A stretch of 49,756 nt of DNA, taken from assembly GCA_016281335.1 (NCBI GenBank), contig JAEEIK010000062.1, positions 1-49,756 on the forward strand, in the 5' to 3' direction. Below the pieces are notes generated by a model, which saw only the letters and a program-made list of their open reading frames with translations, did no database searches and was not told where the DNA came from. Positions 1 through 8,348 of the stretch are shown in pieces. The stretch is from Lachnospiraceae bacterium (GTDB lineage Bacteria; Bacillota; Clostridia; Lachnospirales; Lachnospiraceae). Within the stretch, counting starts at the first letter, position 1, and every line of letters begins with the position of its first letter. The position numbers and the translations under genes were made by a program.

Positions 1-29
1 AATCCTTAGTGACATAAGAAACCTGTGAA

Positions 30-307
30 GCGGAAGAAAAAGCATTTTATCGCCACAGCGAGTCCGGGACGGTGGGAGCCGGATGGTATGAGGGATGCGT
101 GAGTGAGAACTCTTATATGGGCCGCCGAGGGCATGGGGAACAGGAGTGATCCCAAGTATCCGTGACGTGAAGGCATACGTTAGTTGCCGGGGATATGCAG
201 GTATCCTGAAGCGCCCGAAGTCATTTTCGGGAATCAAGGTGGCACCGCGGATAGTAGATTATTCGTCCTTGACAGAAAAGAATCATTCTGTCAAGGGCGT
301 TTTTGTT
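30..307 (+). promoter_or_regulatory. T-box riboswitch leader of the trp operon (tRNA-Trp)
   Basis: This leader senses uncharged tRNA and controls readthrough into trpE. The conserved T-box segment, AAGGTGGCACCGCGG, is at 236-250. The antiterminator bulge within it is TGGC (240-243), which would pair with a tRNA ending GCCA. A G discriminator is expected for bacterial tRNA-Trp. The upstream Stem I region (about 50-130) has the usual GGTGGGAG-type element and a plausible specifier UGG at 118-120 just after GAACTCTTATA. An intrinsic terminator follows. The 5' boundary is approximate and the promoter may lie before the window. This stretch holds no gene. Confidence 0.9.
267..307 (+). terminator. 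T-box leader terminator
   Basis: An 11 bp perfect stem (CCTTGACAGAA, 267-277, with TTCTGTCAAGG, 286-296) closes an 8-base loop and is followed by a T-rich run. It directly precedes the trpE Shine-Dalgarno sequence, so it is the OFF structure of the T-box switch rather than the end of an upstream gene. Confidence 0.9.
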
Positions 308-323
308 TGTAGGAGGAACAGTC

Positions 324-1790
324 ATGGAAAAGATATATCCCTCTTTGGATATCATGAAGGAAGTGAGCGCAAAGGGCGAGTATAAGATAATGCCCATATG
401 TCTTGAGATCCTTTCTGATTTCATCACACCTATCGAGGTGCTGAAAAAACTTAAAGCTGCTTCGAAACACTGCTACATGCTGGAGTCGGCAAGCGCTGAT
501 GTGCGTTGGGGAAGATATACATTCCTTGGCTTCGATCCCAAGCTCTGCATCAACTGCATCGACGGACAGATGCAGATAGGTGATCGTAAGATCGAGACCA
601 AGGATCCCTCTTCCGAGATCCGTCGCATCATTGCAGAGCATAAGAGTCCTCAGCTGGAAGGTCTTCCTACTTTTACCGGCGGTCTCGTAGGATATTTCGC
701 ATTTGATTATTTTGCATACAGCGAGCCTGAGATCAAAAAAGATGTCGATGATTCCGAGAAGTTTTATGATGTAGATCTGATGCTCTTTGATAAAGTCATC
801 GCTTTCGACAACCTGCATCAGAAGCTGATCTTCATAGTAAACATGGATTTAAAGGAAGGCGAAGCCGGATATAACAAAGCAGTCGAAGAGCTTATGAAAC
901 TTAAAGAGCTGGTGAAGACAGGAAAGAAGACCGACAGCTCTGCCGGTAAGATGACAGGTGAGATCACGGCTCTCTTTGATAAAGAAAGATTCTGCGATAT
1001 GGTAGAGAAGGCAAAGACTCATATCTTTGAAGGCGACATCTTCCAGATCGTTTTATCCAACAGATTAAGCGCTCCTTTTGAAGGAAGTTTATTGGACACC
1101 TACAGAATGCTCCGGACCATCAATCCTTCACCCTATATGTTCTACTTCTCTGGTACGGATATGGAAGTAGCCGGTGCTTCACCCGAGACACTGGTCAAGC
1201 TGGAGAATGGCATACTCCATACCTTCCCTCTGGCAGGAACAAGGCCTAGGGGAAAGAACGAGGAAGAAGACAGAGCTCTTGAAGAAGAACTCTTAAAAGA
1301 TGAAAAAGAACTTGCAGAACACAACATGCTCGTAGATCTCGGAAGAAACGACCTGGGTAAGATAAGTAAATTCGGAACGGTGGAAGTGGAAAAACTTCAC
1401 AGCATAGAGAGATTCTCACATGTGATGCATATAGGTTCCACGGTAAGAGGAAAGATAAGGGATGATAAAGATGCACTTGATGCTATAGAAGCAGTACTTC
1501 CCGCAGGAACACTTTCCGGTGCGCCCAAGATCAAAGCCTGCGAGCTGATAGGAGAACTGGAAGGCAACAAACGAGGGATCTACGGAGGCGCCATAGGCTA
1601 TATAGATTTTACCGGAAACATGGACACCTGCATCGCTATCCGCATCGCATATAAGAAGAACGGAAAAGTATTTGTAAGAAGCGGCGCCGGCATCGTAGCC
1701 GATTCCGATCCCGAGAAGGAATATCAGGAATGCATCAACAAAGCAAAAGCAACGATGACCGCGTTAACGCTTGCAGGGGAGGTGGAATGA
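324..1790 (+). CDS. trpE: Anthranilate synthase component I
   Basis: This is the large subunit of anthranilate synthase. It converts chorismate plus ammonia delivered by TrpG to anthranilate, the first committed step of tryptophan synthesis. The protein is 488 residues, normal for the family. The N-terminal regulatory lobe has the LES element at residues 53-55, linked to tryptophan feedback binding. The chorismate-binding half carries the GTRPRGK, LVDLGRNDLGK and LSGAPKIKACELI signatures. ATG 324 is chosen because AGGAGG lies at 311-316. A longer TTG-initiated reading from 303 would start inside the terminator tail. It is first in the operon and its TGA overlaps the trpG start, implying translational coupling to its partner subunit. 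Regulation is by the T-box leader and probably by feedback. Confidence 0.97.
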   Translation: MEKIYPSLDIMKEVSAKGEYKIMPICLEILSDFITPIEVLKKLKAASKHCYMLESASADVRWGRYTFLGFDPKLCINCIDGQMQIGDRKIETKDPSSEIRRIIAEHKSPQLEGLPTFTGGLVGYFAFDYFAYSEPEIKKDVDDSEKFYDVDLMLFDKVIAFDNLHQKLIFIVNMDLKEGEAGYNKAVEELMKLKELVKTGKKTDSSAGKMTGEITALFDKERFCDMVEKAKTHIFEGDIFQIVLSNRLSAPFEGSLLDTYRMLRTINPSPYMFYFSGTDMEVAGASPETLVKLENGILHTFPLAGTRPRGKNEEEDRALEEELLKDEKELAEHNMLVDLGRNDLGKISKFGTVEVEKLHSIERFSHVMHIGSTVRGKIRDDKDALDAIEAVLPAGTLSGAPKIKACELIGELEGNKRGIYGGAIGYIDFTGNMDTCIAIRIAYKKNGKVFVRSGAGIVADSDPEKEYQECINKAKATMTALTLAGEVE

Positions 1791-2359
1791 TGAATCTGCT
1801 GATAGATAATTACGACAGTTTTTCATACAATCTCTTCCAATATATAGGAGAGATGGATCCGGGAATAAAGGTGATAAGAAACGATGAGATGACAGTGGAA
1901 GAGATAAGACAGTTAAAGCCCGAACACATCATAATCTCACCGGGACCCGGAAGACCTGAAGATGCAGGCATCATAGTAGAGCTGATCAAAAACATAAAAG
2001 GAGAGATCCCGATCCTCGGAGTCTGCCTCGGGCATCAGGCCATATGCATGGCATACGGAGCCGACATAGTACATGCGAAAAAACTGATGCACGGCAAGAG
2101 CTCCAAGATAAGTGTAGATACAGAAACTACATTATTTAAAGGCTTAGGCAGTACAAGGATAACGGTCGCAAGATATCATTCACTTGCAGCTGCCGATGAA
2201 AGCCTTCCGAAAGAACTGATAGTTACGGGAGTTGCGGATGACGGAGAAGTGATGGCAGTAAGACATGCAAAGTATCCTGTTTACGGTGTGCAGTTTCACC
2301 CGGAGTCGATAATGACTCCGGATGGTAAAAAGATATTAAAGAATTTCCTGGAGGTGTAA
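1787..2359 (+). CDS. trpG: Anthranilate synthase component II (glutamine amidotransferase)
   Basis: This is the glutaminase subunit that supplies ammonia to TrpE. It is a class I amidotransferase of 190 residues. The nucleophile Cys80 is in the elbow GVCLGHQA, and the His171/Glu173 pair is in VQFHPES. The oxyanion-region motif [11 protein letters not shown] is intact. The start is ATG 1787, or the adjacent ATG 1790. The first overlaps the trpE stop in an ATGA arrangement. It is a stand-alone subunit, not fused to TrpD as in enteric bacteria. A dual role with para-aminobenzoate synthase (PabA-like) cannot be excluded, but the operon position makes the tryptophan role primary. Confidence 0.96.
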   Translation: MMNLLIDNYDSFSYNLFQYIGEMDPGIKVIRNDEMTVEEIRQLKPEHIIISPGPGRPEDAGIIVELIKNIKGEIPILGVCLGHQAICMAYGADIVHAKKLMHGKSSKISVDTETTLFKGLGSTRITVARYHSLAAADESLPKELIVTGVADDGEVMAVRHAKYPVYGVQFHPESIMTPDGKKILKNFLEV

Positions 2360-2363
2360 AAAG

Positions 2364-3380
2364 ATGATCAAAGAAGCAATCGTAAAAATCGTTAACAAAG
2401 AAGACCTTAACTATGATGAAGCATATACCGTGATGAATGAGATCATGAGCGGAGAGACAAGTCCTACGCAGAACGCCGCATTCCTTGCAGCACTTTCCAC
2501 CAAGAGTGCAAGAGCAGAGACCACCGATGAGATAGCAGGCTGTGCAGCTGCAATGCGTGACCATGCAACAAAGGTTGATACAGGCATGGATGTACTCGAG
2601 ATAGTAGGTACCGGCGGAGACAACGCAGGAAGTTTCAATATCTCAACAACTACGGCGATCATTACCGCAGCTGCAGGAATAAAGGTAGCAAAGCACGGAA
2701 ACCGCGCTGCTTCCTCACTCAGCGGTACCGCTGACTGTCTGGAAGCGCTCGGTGTCAATATCGATCAGAGTCCCGAGCTCTGTGTTAAGCTTTTAAAAGA
2801 AGCAGGCATGTGTTTCTTCTTTGCACAGAAGTATCACACTTCAATGAAGTATGTAGGCGCCATAAGAAAAGAACTCGGATTCAGAACCGTGTTCAATATA
2901 CTCGGCCCTCTTACCAATCCTGCATCTCCGACGATGCAGCTGCTGGGTGTATATGATGCGTACCTGGTAGAGCCTCTTGCACAGGTGCTTGTAAACCTTG
3001 GTGTTAAGCGCGGCATGGTGGTATACGGCATGGATAAGCTGGATGAGATCTCTTTATCAGCTCCTACCAAGATATGCGAGATCAAGGACGGCTGGTTCAA
3101 GACCACGGTCATCACTCCCGAAGATTTCGGATTTGAGAGATGTACAAAGGATGACCTCAAGGGCGGCACCCCTGCAGAGAATGCGCAGATCACAAAAGAT
3201 ATACTGAACGGCGTAAAGGGACACAAGAGAAATGCAGTCCTCATGAATGCCGGCGCTGCTCTTTATATAGGAGGAAAAGCCGAAAGCATGGCAGAGGGCG
3301 TCAAGCTTGCCGCCGAACTCATCGACTCCGGCAAAGCCGCTGCCACCCTTGAAAAGATCATAGAAGTCAGCAATTCCTAA
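2364..3380 (+). CDS. trpD: Anthranilate phosphoribosyltransferase
   Basis: It transfers the phosphoribosyl group of PRPP to anthranilate, giving phosphoribosylanthranilate. The protein has 338 residues, the normal length. The PRPP-binding glycine-rich motif GTGGD is at residues 82-86, followed by the FNIST element. [21 protein letters not shown] and the LGPLTNPA segment are also typical. The start follows trpG by four bases with GGAGGTG as ribosome-binding site. The stop is followed immediately by a double-hairpin repeat that separates it from trpC. Confidence 0.97.
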   Translation: MIKEAIVKIVNKEDLNYDEAYTVMNEIMSGETSPTQNAAFLAALSTKSARAETTDEIAGCAAAMRDHATKVDTGMDVLEIVGTGGDNAGSFNISTTTAIITAAAGIKVAKHGNRAASSLSGTADCLEALGVNIDQSPELCVKLLKEAGMCFFFAQKYHTSMKYVGAIRKELGFRTVFNILGPLTNPASPTMQLLGVYDAYLVEPLAQVLVNLGVKRGMVVYGMDKLDEISLSAPTKICEIKDGWFKTTVITPEDFGFERCTKDDLKGGTPAENAQITKDILNGVKGHKRNAVLMNAGAALYIGGKAESMAEGVKLAAELIDSGKAAATLEKIIEVSNS

Positions 3381-3430
3381 AGGCTTCTCCTTGAGGAGAA
3401 GCTGTCAGGCGAAGCCTGACTGATGAGGTG
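3381..3430 (+). repeat. Dispersed double-hairpin repeat, copy 1 (trpD-trpC)
   Basis: Two adjacent hairpins, GCTTCTCC/GGAGAAGC (3383-3402) and GTCAGGC-gaa-GCCTGAC (3404-3420), are followed by TGATGAGGTG. The repeat starts right at the trpD stop. Its GAGGTG tail lies six bases before the trpC ATG and is the only plausible Shine-Dalgarno sequence there. At least four further full or composite copies and one fragment occur in the window. Confidence 0.9.
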
Positions 3431-3435
3431 TATAT

Positions 3436-4209
3436 ATGTCCATTCTAAACGAGATCGCTGCTGTCGCCAAAGACCGCGTTGCCGCAGCAAAGAAAATAAG
3501 ATCTTCCGAAGAGATCGCCGCCGCAGCCCTTTCTCTTCCGAAAGGAGACTTTGCATTTGAGAAGGCTCTTAAGGAGCCGGGCCTTTCATTCATCTGTGAA
3601 TGCAAGAAAGCTTCTCCTTCAAAGGGTATCATAGCTGAGGATTTTCCTTATCTTGATATTGCGAAAGAGTACGAGGCGGCCGGCGCAGATGCCATATCCT
3701 GTCTTACCGAACCCAAGTGGTTCCTTGGCAGTGACGAGTATCTGAAAGAGATTGCGGCAAATGTTAAGATACCTGTACTGCGTAAGGATTTTACCGTTGA
3801 TGAGTATATGATCTATGAAGCGAAGATCTTCGGTGCTTCGGCAGTACTTCTGATAATGGCGATACTTACGGATGCGCAGGTAAAAGAATATCTGTCAATC
3901 TGTGATAAGCTCGGTCTCTCTGCTCTCGTTGAATGTCATGATGAAGAAGAGATAAAGAGAGCGCTTGACTGCGGCGGCAGAGTGATAGGAGTCAACAACA
4001 GGAATCTTAAGGATTTCTCGGTGGATATGGGATTGGCAGCCCGTTTAAGAAGCCTGATCCCTGAAGACAAGGTCTTTGTTTCCGAAAGCGGTATAAAAGA
4101 TATAAACGACATTGCAAAAGTTAAAGAGATGGGAGCCGACGCTGTGCTTATGGGCGAAGTACTGATGCGTTCTCCCAACAAAGCTGAACTATTACAAAGC
4201 TTCAAATAA
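3436..4209 (+). CDS. trpC: Indole-3-glycerol phosphate synthase
   Basis: It closes the indole ring, converting carboxyphenylaminodeoxyribulose phosphate to indole-3-glycerol phosphate. It is a 257-residue single-domain (beta/alpha)8 barrel. The active-site strand ECKKASPSKG (residues 55-64) carries the expected Glu and Lys. Further barrel motifs are VLRKDF, GVNNRNLKDF and the phosphate-binding VSESGI. TrpC and TrpF are separate polypeptides here. ATG 3436 is preceded by GATGAGGTG contributed by the upstream repeat. Confidence 0.97.
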   Translation: MSILNEIAAVAKDRVAAAKKIRSSEEIAAAALSLPKGDFAFEKALKEPGLSFICECKKASPSKGIIAEDFPYLDIAKEYEAAGADAISCLTEPKWFLGSDEYLKEIAANVKIPVLRKDFTVDEYMIYEAKIFGASAVLLIMAILTDAQVKEYLSICDKLGLSALVECHDEEEIKRALDCGGRVIGVNNRNLKDFSVDMGLAARLRSLIPEDKVFVSESGIKDINDIAKVKEMGADAVLMGEVLMRSPNKAELLQSFK

Positions 4210-4308
4210 GGCTTCTCCTTGAGGTTGCTGCGTGCCAGTGGCACGCGTTTAGCAACGACCGAGCCGGCAGGCGAGACAAGCTGTCAGCCGAAGGCTGACT
4301 GATGAGGT
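4208..4308 (+). repeat. Dispersed double-hairpin repeat, copy 2, with nested hairpin insert
   Basis: The left part GGCTTCTCCTTGAG begins at 4209, just at the trpC stop. The right part, AGCTGTCAGCCGAAGGCTGA, ends with CTGATGAGGTG before trpF. Between the halves of the first hairpin lie about 50 extra bases. These contain a second, unrelated hairpin: GTTGCT-gc-GTGCC/GGCAC-gc-...-AGCAAC at 4224-4256. The copy appears to be a repeat into which another small element inserted. The terminal GATGAGG again serves as the ribosome-binding site. Confidence 0.8.
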
Positions 4309-4312
4309 GTCT

Positions 4313-4933
4313 ATGATAATAAAATTCTGCGGCATGAAAACAATATCCGATATCGAAGCAGCCAACGCTCTTCATCCCGATTACATCGGCTTCGTTCTGA
4401 CGAAAGGCTTTAAACGCACTATCACGGCTGATACTGCGAAAGAACTGAAGAATGCGCTGGCAGCGGATATCAAAGCCGTCGGTGTATTTGTTGATGAAGA
4501 TATAGAAACAGTTGCAGCTTTTGTAAATAACGGTACAATAGATATCGCGCAGCTTCACGGAAAAGAAGATGAAGAATATATCAGCAGGCTTCGTTCCCTT
4601 ACGGATGCAGAGATCATCAAAGCTTTCCGTATAAAAACAGAGGAAGACGTAAGGTATGCTGTAGCAAGCAGCGCAGATCATATACTTCTGGATGCAGGGA
4701 CCGGAGAAGGCAGGACCTTTGAATGGGAACTGATAAAAGACTTAAAGAGACCATACATCTTAGCCGGCGGACTGAATCCGGATAATATAGCACATGCTGT
4801 AGAAATGCTCCATCCCTACGGCATCGATGTAAGCAGCGGCATAGAAACCGATGGTCACAAAGACCTGAATAAGATGAAAAATTTTCTCAAAAGGCTTCTC
4901 CCCGCTGGGGAGAAGCTGTCAGCCAAAGGCTGA
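4313..4933 (+). CDS. trpF: Phosphoribosylanthranilate isomerase
   Basis: It isomerises phosphoribosylanthranilate to the ribulose form used by TrpC. The protein is 206 residues and begins MIIKFCGMK, with the catalytic Cys at residue 6. The partner region [15 protein letters not shown] and the phosphate-binding [10 protein letters not shown] and DVSSGIE segments are present. ATG 4313 is preferred over an in-frame GTG at 4307, which lies inside the Shine-Dalgarno region. Oddly, the last dozen or so residues ([13 protein letters not shown]) and the stop codon are encoded by a copy of the dispersed hairpin repeat. The native C-terminus has therefore been replaced or extended by the element. Confidence 0.95.
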   Translation: MIIKFCGMKTISDIEAANALHPDYIGFVLTKGFKRTITADTAKELKNALAADIKAVGVFVDEDIETVAAFVNNGTIDIAQLHGKEDEEYISRLRSLTDAEIIKAFRIKTEEDVRYAVASSADHILLDAGTGEGRTFEWELIKDLKRPYILAGGLNPDNIAHAVEMLHPYGIDVSSGIETDGHKDLNKMKNFLKRLLPAGEKLSAKG

Positions 4934-4944
4934 CTGATGAGGGG
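4891..4944 (+). repeat. Dispersed double-hairpin repeat, copy 3 (inside trpF 3' end)
   Basis: The hairpins CTTCTCCCC/GGGGAGAAG and GTCAGCC-aaa-GGCTGAC are followed by TGATGAGGGG. The first 43 bases are translated as the TrpF C-terminus, and the TGA within GGCTGA is the trpF stop. The next gene, trpB, has its own AAGGAG further downstream. Confidence 0.88.
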
Positions 4945-4983
4945 AACGATAACCAGGAACCATACGATAAAGGAGAACTAACC

Positions 4984-6168
4984 ATGACTAAAGGACGCTT
5001 TGGCATACACGGAGGACAGTACATACCCGAGACTCTGATGAATGCGGTAAATGAACTGGAGGAAGCTTATAATAAGTATAAAGACGATCCGGATTTTCAG
5101 AAAGAACTTGCGGAACTTTTTAACGAGTATGCCGGCAGGCCTTCCAGACTGTATTATGCAAAAAGGATGACTGAGGATCTGGGCGGAGCTAAAGTATATC
5201 TTAAGCGAGAAGACTTAAATCATACCGGCGCTCACAAGATCAACAATGTGCTCGGCCAGGCCCTGCTTGCAAAGAAGATGGGCAAGACCAGACTGATAGC
5301 CGAGACCGGTGCAGGACAGCACGGTGTGGCAACAGCTACGGCAGCAGCCCTGTTCGGCATGGAGTGCGTGGTTTTTATGGGTAAGGAAGATACCGAGAGA
5401 CAGGCGCTCAACGTATACCGTATGAAGCTCCTCGGTGCTGATGTGGTGCCCGTTACCACAGGAACAGCCACCTTAAAAGATGCGGTGTCCGAGACCATGC
5501 GTGAATGGACACGCCGTATCGAAGATACACATTACTGTCTGGGTTCGGCCATGGGGCCTCATCCTTTCCCTACCATAGTAAGGGACTTCCAGTCAGTGAT
5601 CTCCAAAGAGATAAAAGAGCAGATGCTTGAAAAAGAAGGAAAGCTTCCCGATGCGGTGCTTGCCTGCGTGGGCGGCGGATCCAATGCGATAGGAACTTTC
5701 TACAACTTTATAGAAGACAGGGATGTGAAGCTGATCGGCTGCGAAGCTGCAGGCCGCGGCGTGGATACCTTCGAGACCGCAGCTACCATAGCAACCGGAA
5801 GGGAAGGCATCTTCCACGGAATGAAATCCTATTTCTGCCAGAATGAGTACGGCCAGATAGCGCCGGTTTACTCGATCTCGGCAGGTCTCGATTATCCGGG
5901 TATCGGACCGGAGCATGCATATCTTCATGATACCGGACGTGCGCAGTATGTTGCCATCACCGATGATGAAGCAGTGGAAGCCTTTGAATATCTGGCTAAG
6001 ACCGAGGGCATCATTCCTGCGATAGAGTCTGCTCATGCAGTAGCATATGCAAGGGTGCTGGCACCGAAGATGAGAAAAGACCAGACCATAGTAGTGACGC
6101 TTTCGGGCCGCGGCGATAAGGACTGCGCAGCCATTGCAAGATACAGAGGGGAGGACATCCATGAGTAA
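4984..6168 (+). CDS. trpB: Tryptophan synthase beta chain
   Basis: This PLP-dependent subunit condenses indole with L-serine to give tryptophan in the alpha2beta2 complex. It has 394 residues, the normal TrpB1 size. Lys85 in HTGAHKINN forms the Schiff base. The phosphate-binding loop GGGSNAIG and the substrate loop AETGAGQHG are present. The N-terminus [16 protein letters not shown] is typical of the TrpA-dependent enzyme rather than the TrpB2 paralogue. The start has AAGGAG at 4970-4975. Its last eight bases overlap trpA, consistent with stoichiometric synthesis of the two chains. Confidence 0.98.
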   Translation: MTKGRFGIHGGQYIPETLMNAVNELEEAYNKYKDDPDFQKELAELFNEYAGRPSRLYYAKRMTEDLGGAKVYLKREDLNHTGAHKINNVLGQALLAKKMGKTRLIAETGAGQHGVATATAAALFGMECVVFMGKEDTERQALNVYRMKLLGADVVPVTTGTATLKDAVSETMREWTRRIEDTHYCLGSAMGPHPFPTIVRDFQSVISKEIKEQMLEKEGKLPDAVLACVGGGSNAIGTFYNFIEDRDVKLIGCEAAGRGVDTFETAATIATGREGIFHGMKSYFCQNEYGQIAPVYSISAGLDYPGIGPEHAYLHDTGRAQYVAITDDEAVEAFEYLAKTEGIIPAIESAHAVAYARVLAPKMRKDQTIVVTLSGRGDKDCAAIARYRGEDIHE

Positions 6169-6925
6169 GATATATAAGGCATTTGAGAATAAGAAAGCAT
6201 TTATCCCGTTTATCACCTGCGGTGATCCGGATCTTGATACCACGAAGAAATGTGTGTTGGAAATGATCAAAAACGGCGCGGATCTGGTGGAGCTGGGCAT
6301 ACCCTTTTCAGATCCCACGGCGGAAGGACCGGTGATACAGGGCGCAAACGAAAGAGCATTAAAAGGCGGCGTGACCACAGACAAGGTGTTTGCTATGGTT
6401 AAGGAACTCCGCAAAGAAACGGACACTCCCTTTGTTTTCATGACTTATGCAAATGTTGTGTATTCTTATGGCGCGGAGAAATTCCTGACTGCCTGCGAAG
6501 AGATCGGCATAGACGGCATCATCCTGCCGGATCTTCCCTATGAAGAAAAAGAGGAGTTTCTTCCATATTGTAAAAAGCATGGCGTGGACCTGATATCCAT
6601 GATCGCTCCTACCTCCAGCGATCGTATCGCCATGATAGCAAAAGAAGCAGAGGGCTTCATCTATGTGGTATCAAGTCTCGGCGTGACAGGTACCAGAAGT
6701 GAGATCACCACGGATCTTGCTTCCATAATAAAAGTGATAAGAGAAAATGCAAAGGTTCCCTGCGCCATCGGCTTCGGTATCTCCACGCCCGAACAGGCAG
6801 CAAAGATGGCAGCCCTTTCCGACGGCGCTATCGTAGGTTCTGCGATCATCCGCCTCCTCGAAGAGAGTGGTCCCGCAGCTCCTGAAAAACTCGGGGAATA
6901 CGTTAAATCCATGAAATCCGCCTGA
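6161..6925 (+). CDS. trpA: Tryptophan synthase alpha chain
   Basis: It cleaves indole-3-glycerol phosphate to indole, which is channelled to TrpB. It is a 254-residue TIM barrel. The general acid/base Glu is Glu44 in [11 protein letters not shown]. At the position of the second catalytic acid, Asp60 in the Escherichia coli numbering, this protein has Glu55 (DPTAEGP), a conservative change. LPDLPYEE and the phosphate loop GFGISTPEQ are intact. ATG 6161 overlaps trpB; the upstream TTG reading is within trpB. The stop codon lies in a fragment of the dispersed repeat (CCTGACTGATGAGG). Confidence 0.96.
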   Translation: MSKIYKAFENKKAFIPFITCGDPDLDTTKKCVLEMIKNGADLVELGIPFSDPTAEGPVIQGANERALKGGVTTDKVFAMVKELRKETDTPFVFMTYANVVYSYGAEKFLTACEEIGIDGIILPDLPYEEKEEFLPYCKKHGVDLISMIAPTSSDRIAMIAKEAEGFIYVVSSLGVTGTRSEITTDLASIIKVIRENAKVPCAIGFGISTPEQAAKMAALSDGAIVGSAIIRLLEESGPAAPEKLGEYVKSMKSA

Positions 6926-6939
6926 CTGATGAGGTGTAT
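6920..6939 (+). repeat. Fragment of dispersed repeat at the trpA stop
   Basis: The 20 bases GCCTGACTGATGAGGTGTAT match the right end of copy 1 upstream of trpC. Only the right terminal part remains, without the first hairpin. It supplies the trpA stop codon and an orphan GAGGTG. Confidence 0.7.
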
Positions 6940-6963
6940 AATACCCATGACCAAGTCAAGCAT

Positions 6964-6999
6964 AAAAAACGTACACTATTGACATAGTGTACGTTTTTT
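6964..6999 (+). terminator. Perfect inverted repeat ending the trp operon; possible toxin-antitoxin operator
   Basis: Two 16 bp arms, AAAAAACGTACACTAT and its exact complement, enclose a 4-base TGAC loop. With A6 on one side and T6 on the other it can terminate transcription from either direction. The centre reads TTGACA (6979-6984), and GATAAT follows at 7000-7005. The same palindrome may therefore overlap the promoter of the next gene pair. Confidence 0.85.
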
Positions 7000-7043
7000 G
7001 ATAATCTTTCCTTAAAGAGTGATGATCACGGAGGTAGCATACA

Positions 7044-7469
7044 ATGATTTGTGAAAGCGCAACAGAAGTAAGAAAAGAATGGAGTGCAGTTTGTGATACC
7101 GTTTCCCGTGAAAAACCTGTTTTTATAAAACGTACACGTGACAGGTTTTTATTATCTGATATTCGCTTCATTGAAGAACTTCTGAAATCTTATAGTTTTT
7201 CTGCTGCATGTTTTAAGGAGAAAAATGGCAGCGTAACCATCTCATTGAATGAGATCGATCTTGTAGAAAACGGAAAAGATGAAGCTGAAGCCAGGCTTAA
7301 TATGGGAAAGGCGTTGATAGAGTATGCTCAGGAGTATTATGAAAACTATAGCCTTTATTCAAATGCCCCTAACAGAAGACCACATATACCATATGTTTTC
7401 AAAGCACTTATGATCGATGATCCGAAAGTAATCGGGGAGGGAATACGATGCCGCGCTGGAAAGAATTGA
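7044..7469 (+). CDS. Probable antitoxin (Phd/YefM-like)
   Basis: This 141-residue protein has the look of a type II antitoxin. The N-terminal segment, with VRKEWSAVCDTVSREKPVFIKRTRDRFLLSD, resembles Phd/YefM-type domains, which dimerise and bind operator DNA. The C-terminal part is acidic and helical (DEAEARLNMGKALIEYAQEYYENY), as expected for a toxin-wrapping tail. It overlaps the next small gene by 22 bases, the typical antitoxin-first layout. ATG 7044 follows GGAGGT. The palindrome upstream is a candidate autoregulatory operator. Family assignment rests on recalled sequence pattern and genomic layout only. Confidence 0.6.
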   Translation: MICESATEVRKEWSAVCDTVSREKPVFIKRTRDRFLLSDIRFIEELLKSYSFSAACFKEKNGSVTISLNEIDLVENGKDEAEARLNMGKALIEYAQEYYENYSLYSNAPNRRPHIPYVFKALMIDDPKVIGEGIRCRAGKN

Positions 7470-7666
7470 AGCGTTTCTGCGATAGAGACGGTTGGGAATT
7501 ATATAAGGATACGGATCATTATTTCTACAGAAAAATCGATGCTGAGGGGAGCATACGAAGAACGAAAGTATCAAAAGGAAGTGGAGAGATCCATCCGCAT
7601 ATGTGGCAGGAGATATTAAAAAAGCAGCTTAAGGTAACACAGGATTATTTTAATGAAAAAATATAG
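7448..7666 (+). CDS. Probable HicA-like small toxin
   Basis: This is a 72-residue basic protein (MPRWKELKRFCDRDGWELY...). The sequence GWELYKDTDHYFYRK, then a glycine-containing strand and IHPHMWQEILKKQL, resembles the compact HicA-type dsRNA-binding fold. In that fold a His on the second strand acts in mRNA cleavage; His23 in TDHYFYRK is the candidate. It starts inside the 3' end of the putative antitoxin gene, with GGGAGG upstream, and ends 14 bases inside the following gene, so all three are probably co-transcribed. A non-toxin RNA-binding role is possible. Confidence 0.55.
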   Translation: MPRWKELKRFCDRDGWELYKDTDHYFYRKIDAEGSIRRTKVSKGSGEIHPHMWQEILKKQLKVTQDYFNEKI

Positions 7667-8285
7667 AGAAACAAACTTTCCAAAAATTTTTGATATAATT
7701 ATAGTCCTCCTTGTCCTCACAGGAGTGTTCTTCTCGTTGTTTGTTCATGATAATAAAGCCCTGCTTACCACATCGGGACTTAAGAATTTCAAGTATTACA
7801 CCGTATTGTCGAATGTATTTGCAGGAATAGTTTCAGTGATCTCCCTGGCTGTTACCGGTGAGAAGAAGAAAAACGTAGTCACCGTCCTGCGTCTGACCGC
7901 GGCCTCCATGGTTACGATCACCTTCCTGACCATAGCGCTTTTTTTAGGTCCGCTTTACGGTATGGCAAGGATGTACCGTAACGCCAACTTCTTCTTCCAT
8001 CTTGTAGTGCCGGTGATCACAGTGATCAACTACCTGTTTATTGCTGACAATGCTTTTGTAAAGTTAAGGGCAACATTTATGTCTGCGGCCCTTACTTTTC
8101 TCTATGGTTTTGTATATCTGATGAACTGTATCTTCAACGGCATCGGCGAGTGGCCGGATACCAACGACTGGTATGGTTTCCTTAACTGGGGCTATCCCGT
8201 CGGCTTACTGATCTTTGCCGTCATCACTCTTTTTTCATGGCTTGTGGCCGTGCTTCTGAGATTCATCCGGAATAAGATATCATAA
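7653..8285 (+). CDS. Six-helix integral membrane protein (Pr6Pr-like)
   Basis: The protein has 210 residues and about six hydrophobic segments (around residues 10-30, 44-66, 76-100, 112-130, 138-157 and 180-203). The second conserved patch, FKYYTVLSN, and the later HLVVPVITVINYLF and WGYPVGLL patches resemble the Pr6Pr family of predicted six-pass membrane proteins, whose function is unknown. The start ATG 7653 overlaps the end of the toxin-like gene by 14 bases, so it may simply be translated from the same message. There is no evidence that it belongs functionally to the toxin-antitoxin pair. Confidence 0.65.
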   Translation: MKKYRETNFPKIFDIIIVLLVLTGVFFSLFVHDNKALLTTSGLKNFKYYTVLSNVFAGIVSVISLAVTGEKKKNVVTVLRLTAASMVTITFLTIALFLGPLYGMARMYRNANFFFHLVVPVITVINYLFIADNAFVKLRATFMSAALTFLYGFVYLMNCIFNGIGEWPDTNDWYGFLNWGYPVGLLIFAVITLFSWLVAVLLRFIRNKIS

Positions 8286-8301
8286 TAAAACGCATTTCAT
8301 C

Positions 8302-8339
8302 CTTTACATATGGTGTCATATATGATACCATATGTAAAG
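8302..8339 (+). promoter_or_regulatory. 38 bp palindrome over the hicAB promoter
   Basis: Arms CTTTACATATGGT (8302-8314) and ACCATATGTAAAG (8327-8339) flank a core, GTCATATATGAT, that is itself nearly symmetrical. A weak -35/-10 pair, TTTACA (8303-8308) and TACCAT (8326-8331) with a 17 bp spacer, lies inside it. HicB antitoxins with ribbon-helix-helix domains repress their own promoter through such palindromes, so this is the likely operator. Confidence 0.7.
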
Positions 8340-8348
8340 AGGTAAATT

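Noticed and set aside
146..385. Short open frame in the trp leader that could be a leader peptide
   Set aside because: It runs through the T-box and terminator, has no ribosome-binding site and no tryptophan-rich stretch. The leader is explained by the T-box.
3381..4944. Hairpins between trp genes as terminators splitting the operon
   Set aside because: They lack T-tracts, recur elsewhere as a repeat family, and carry ribosome-binding sites for the next gene, so the operon is probably continuous.
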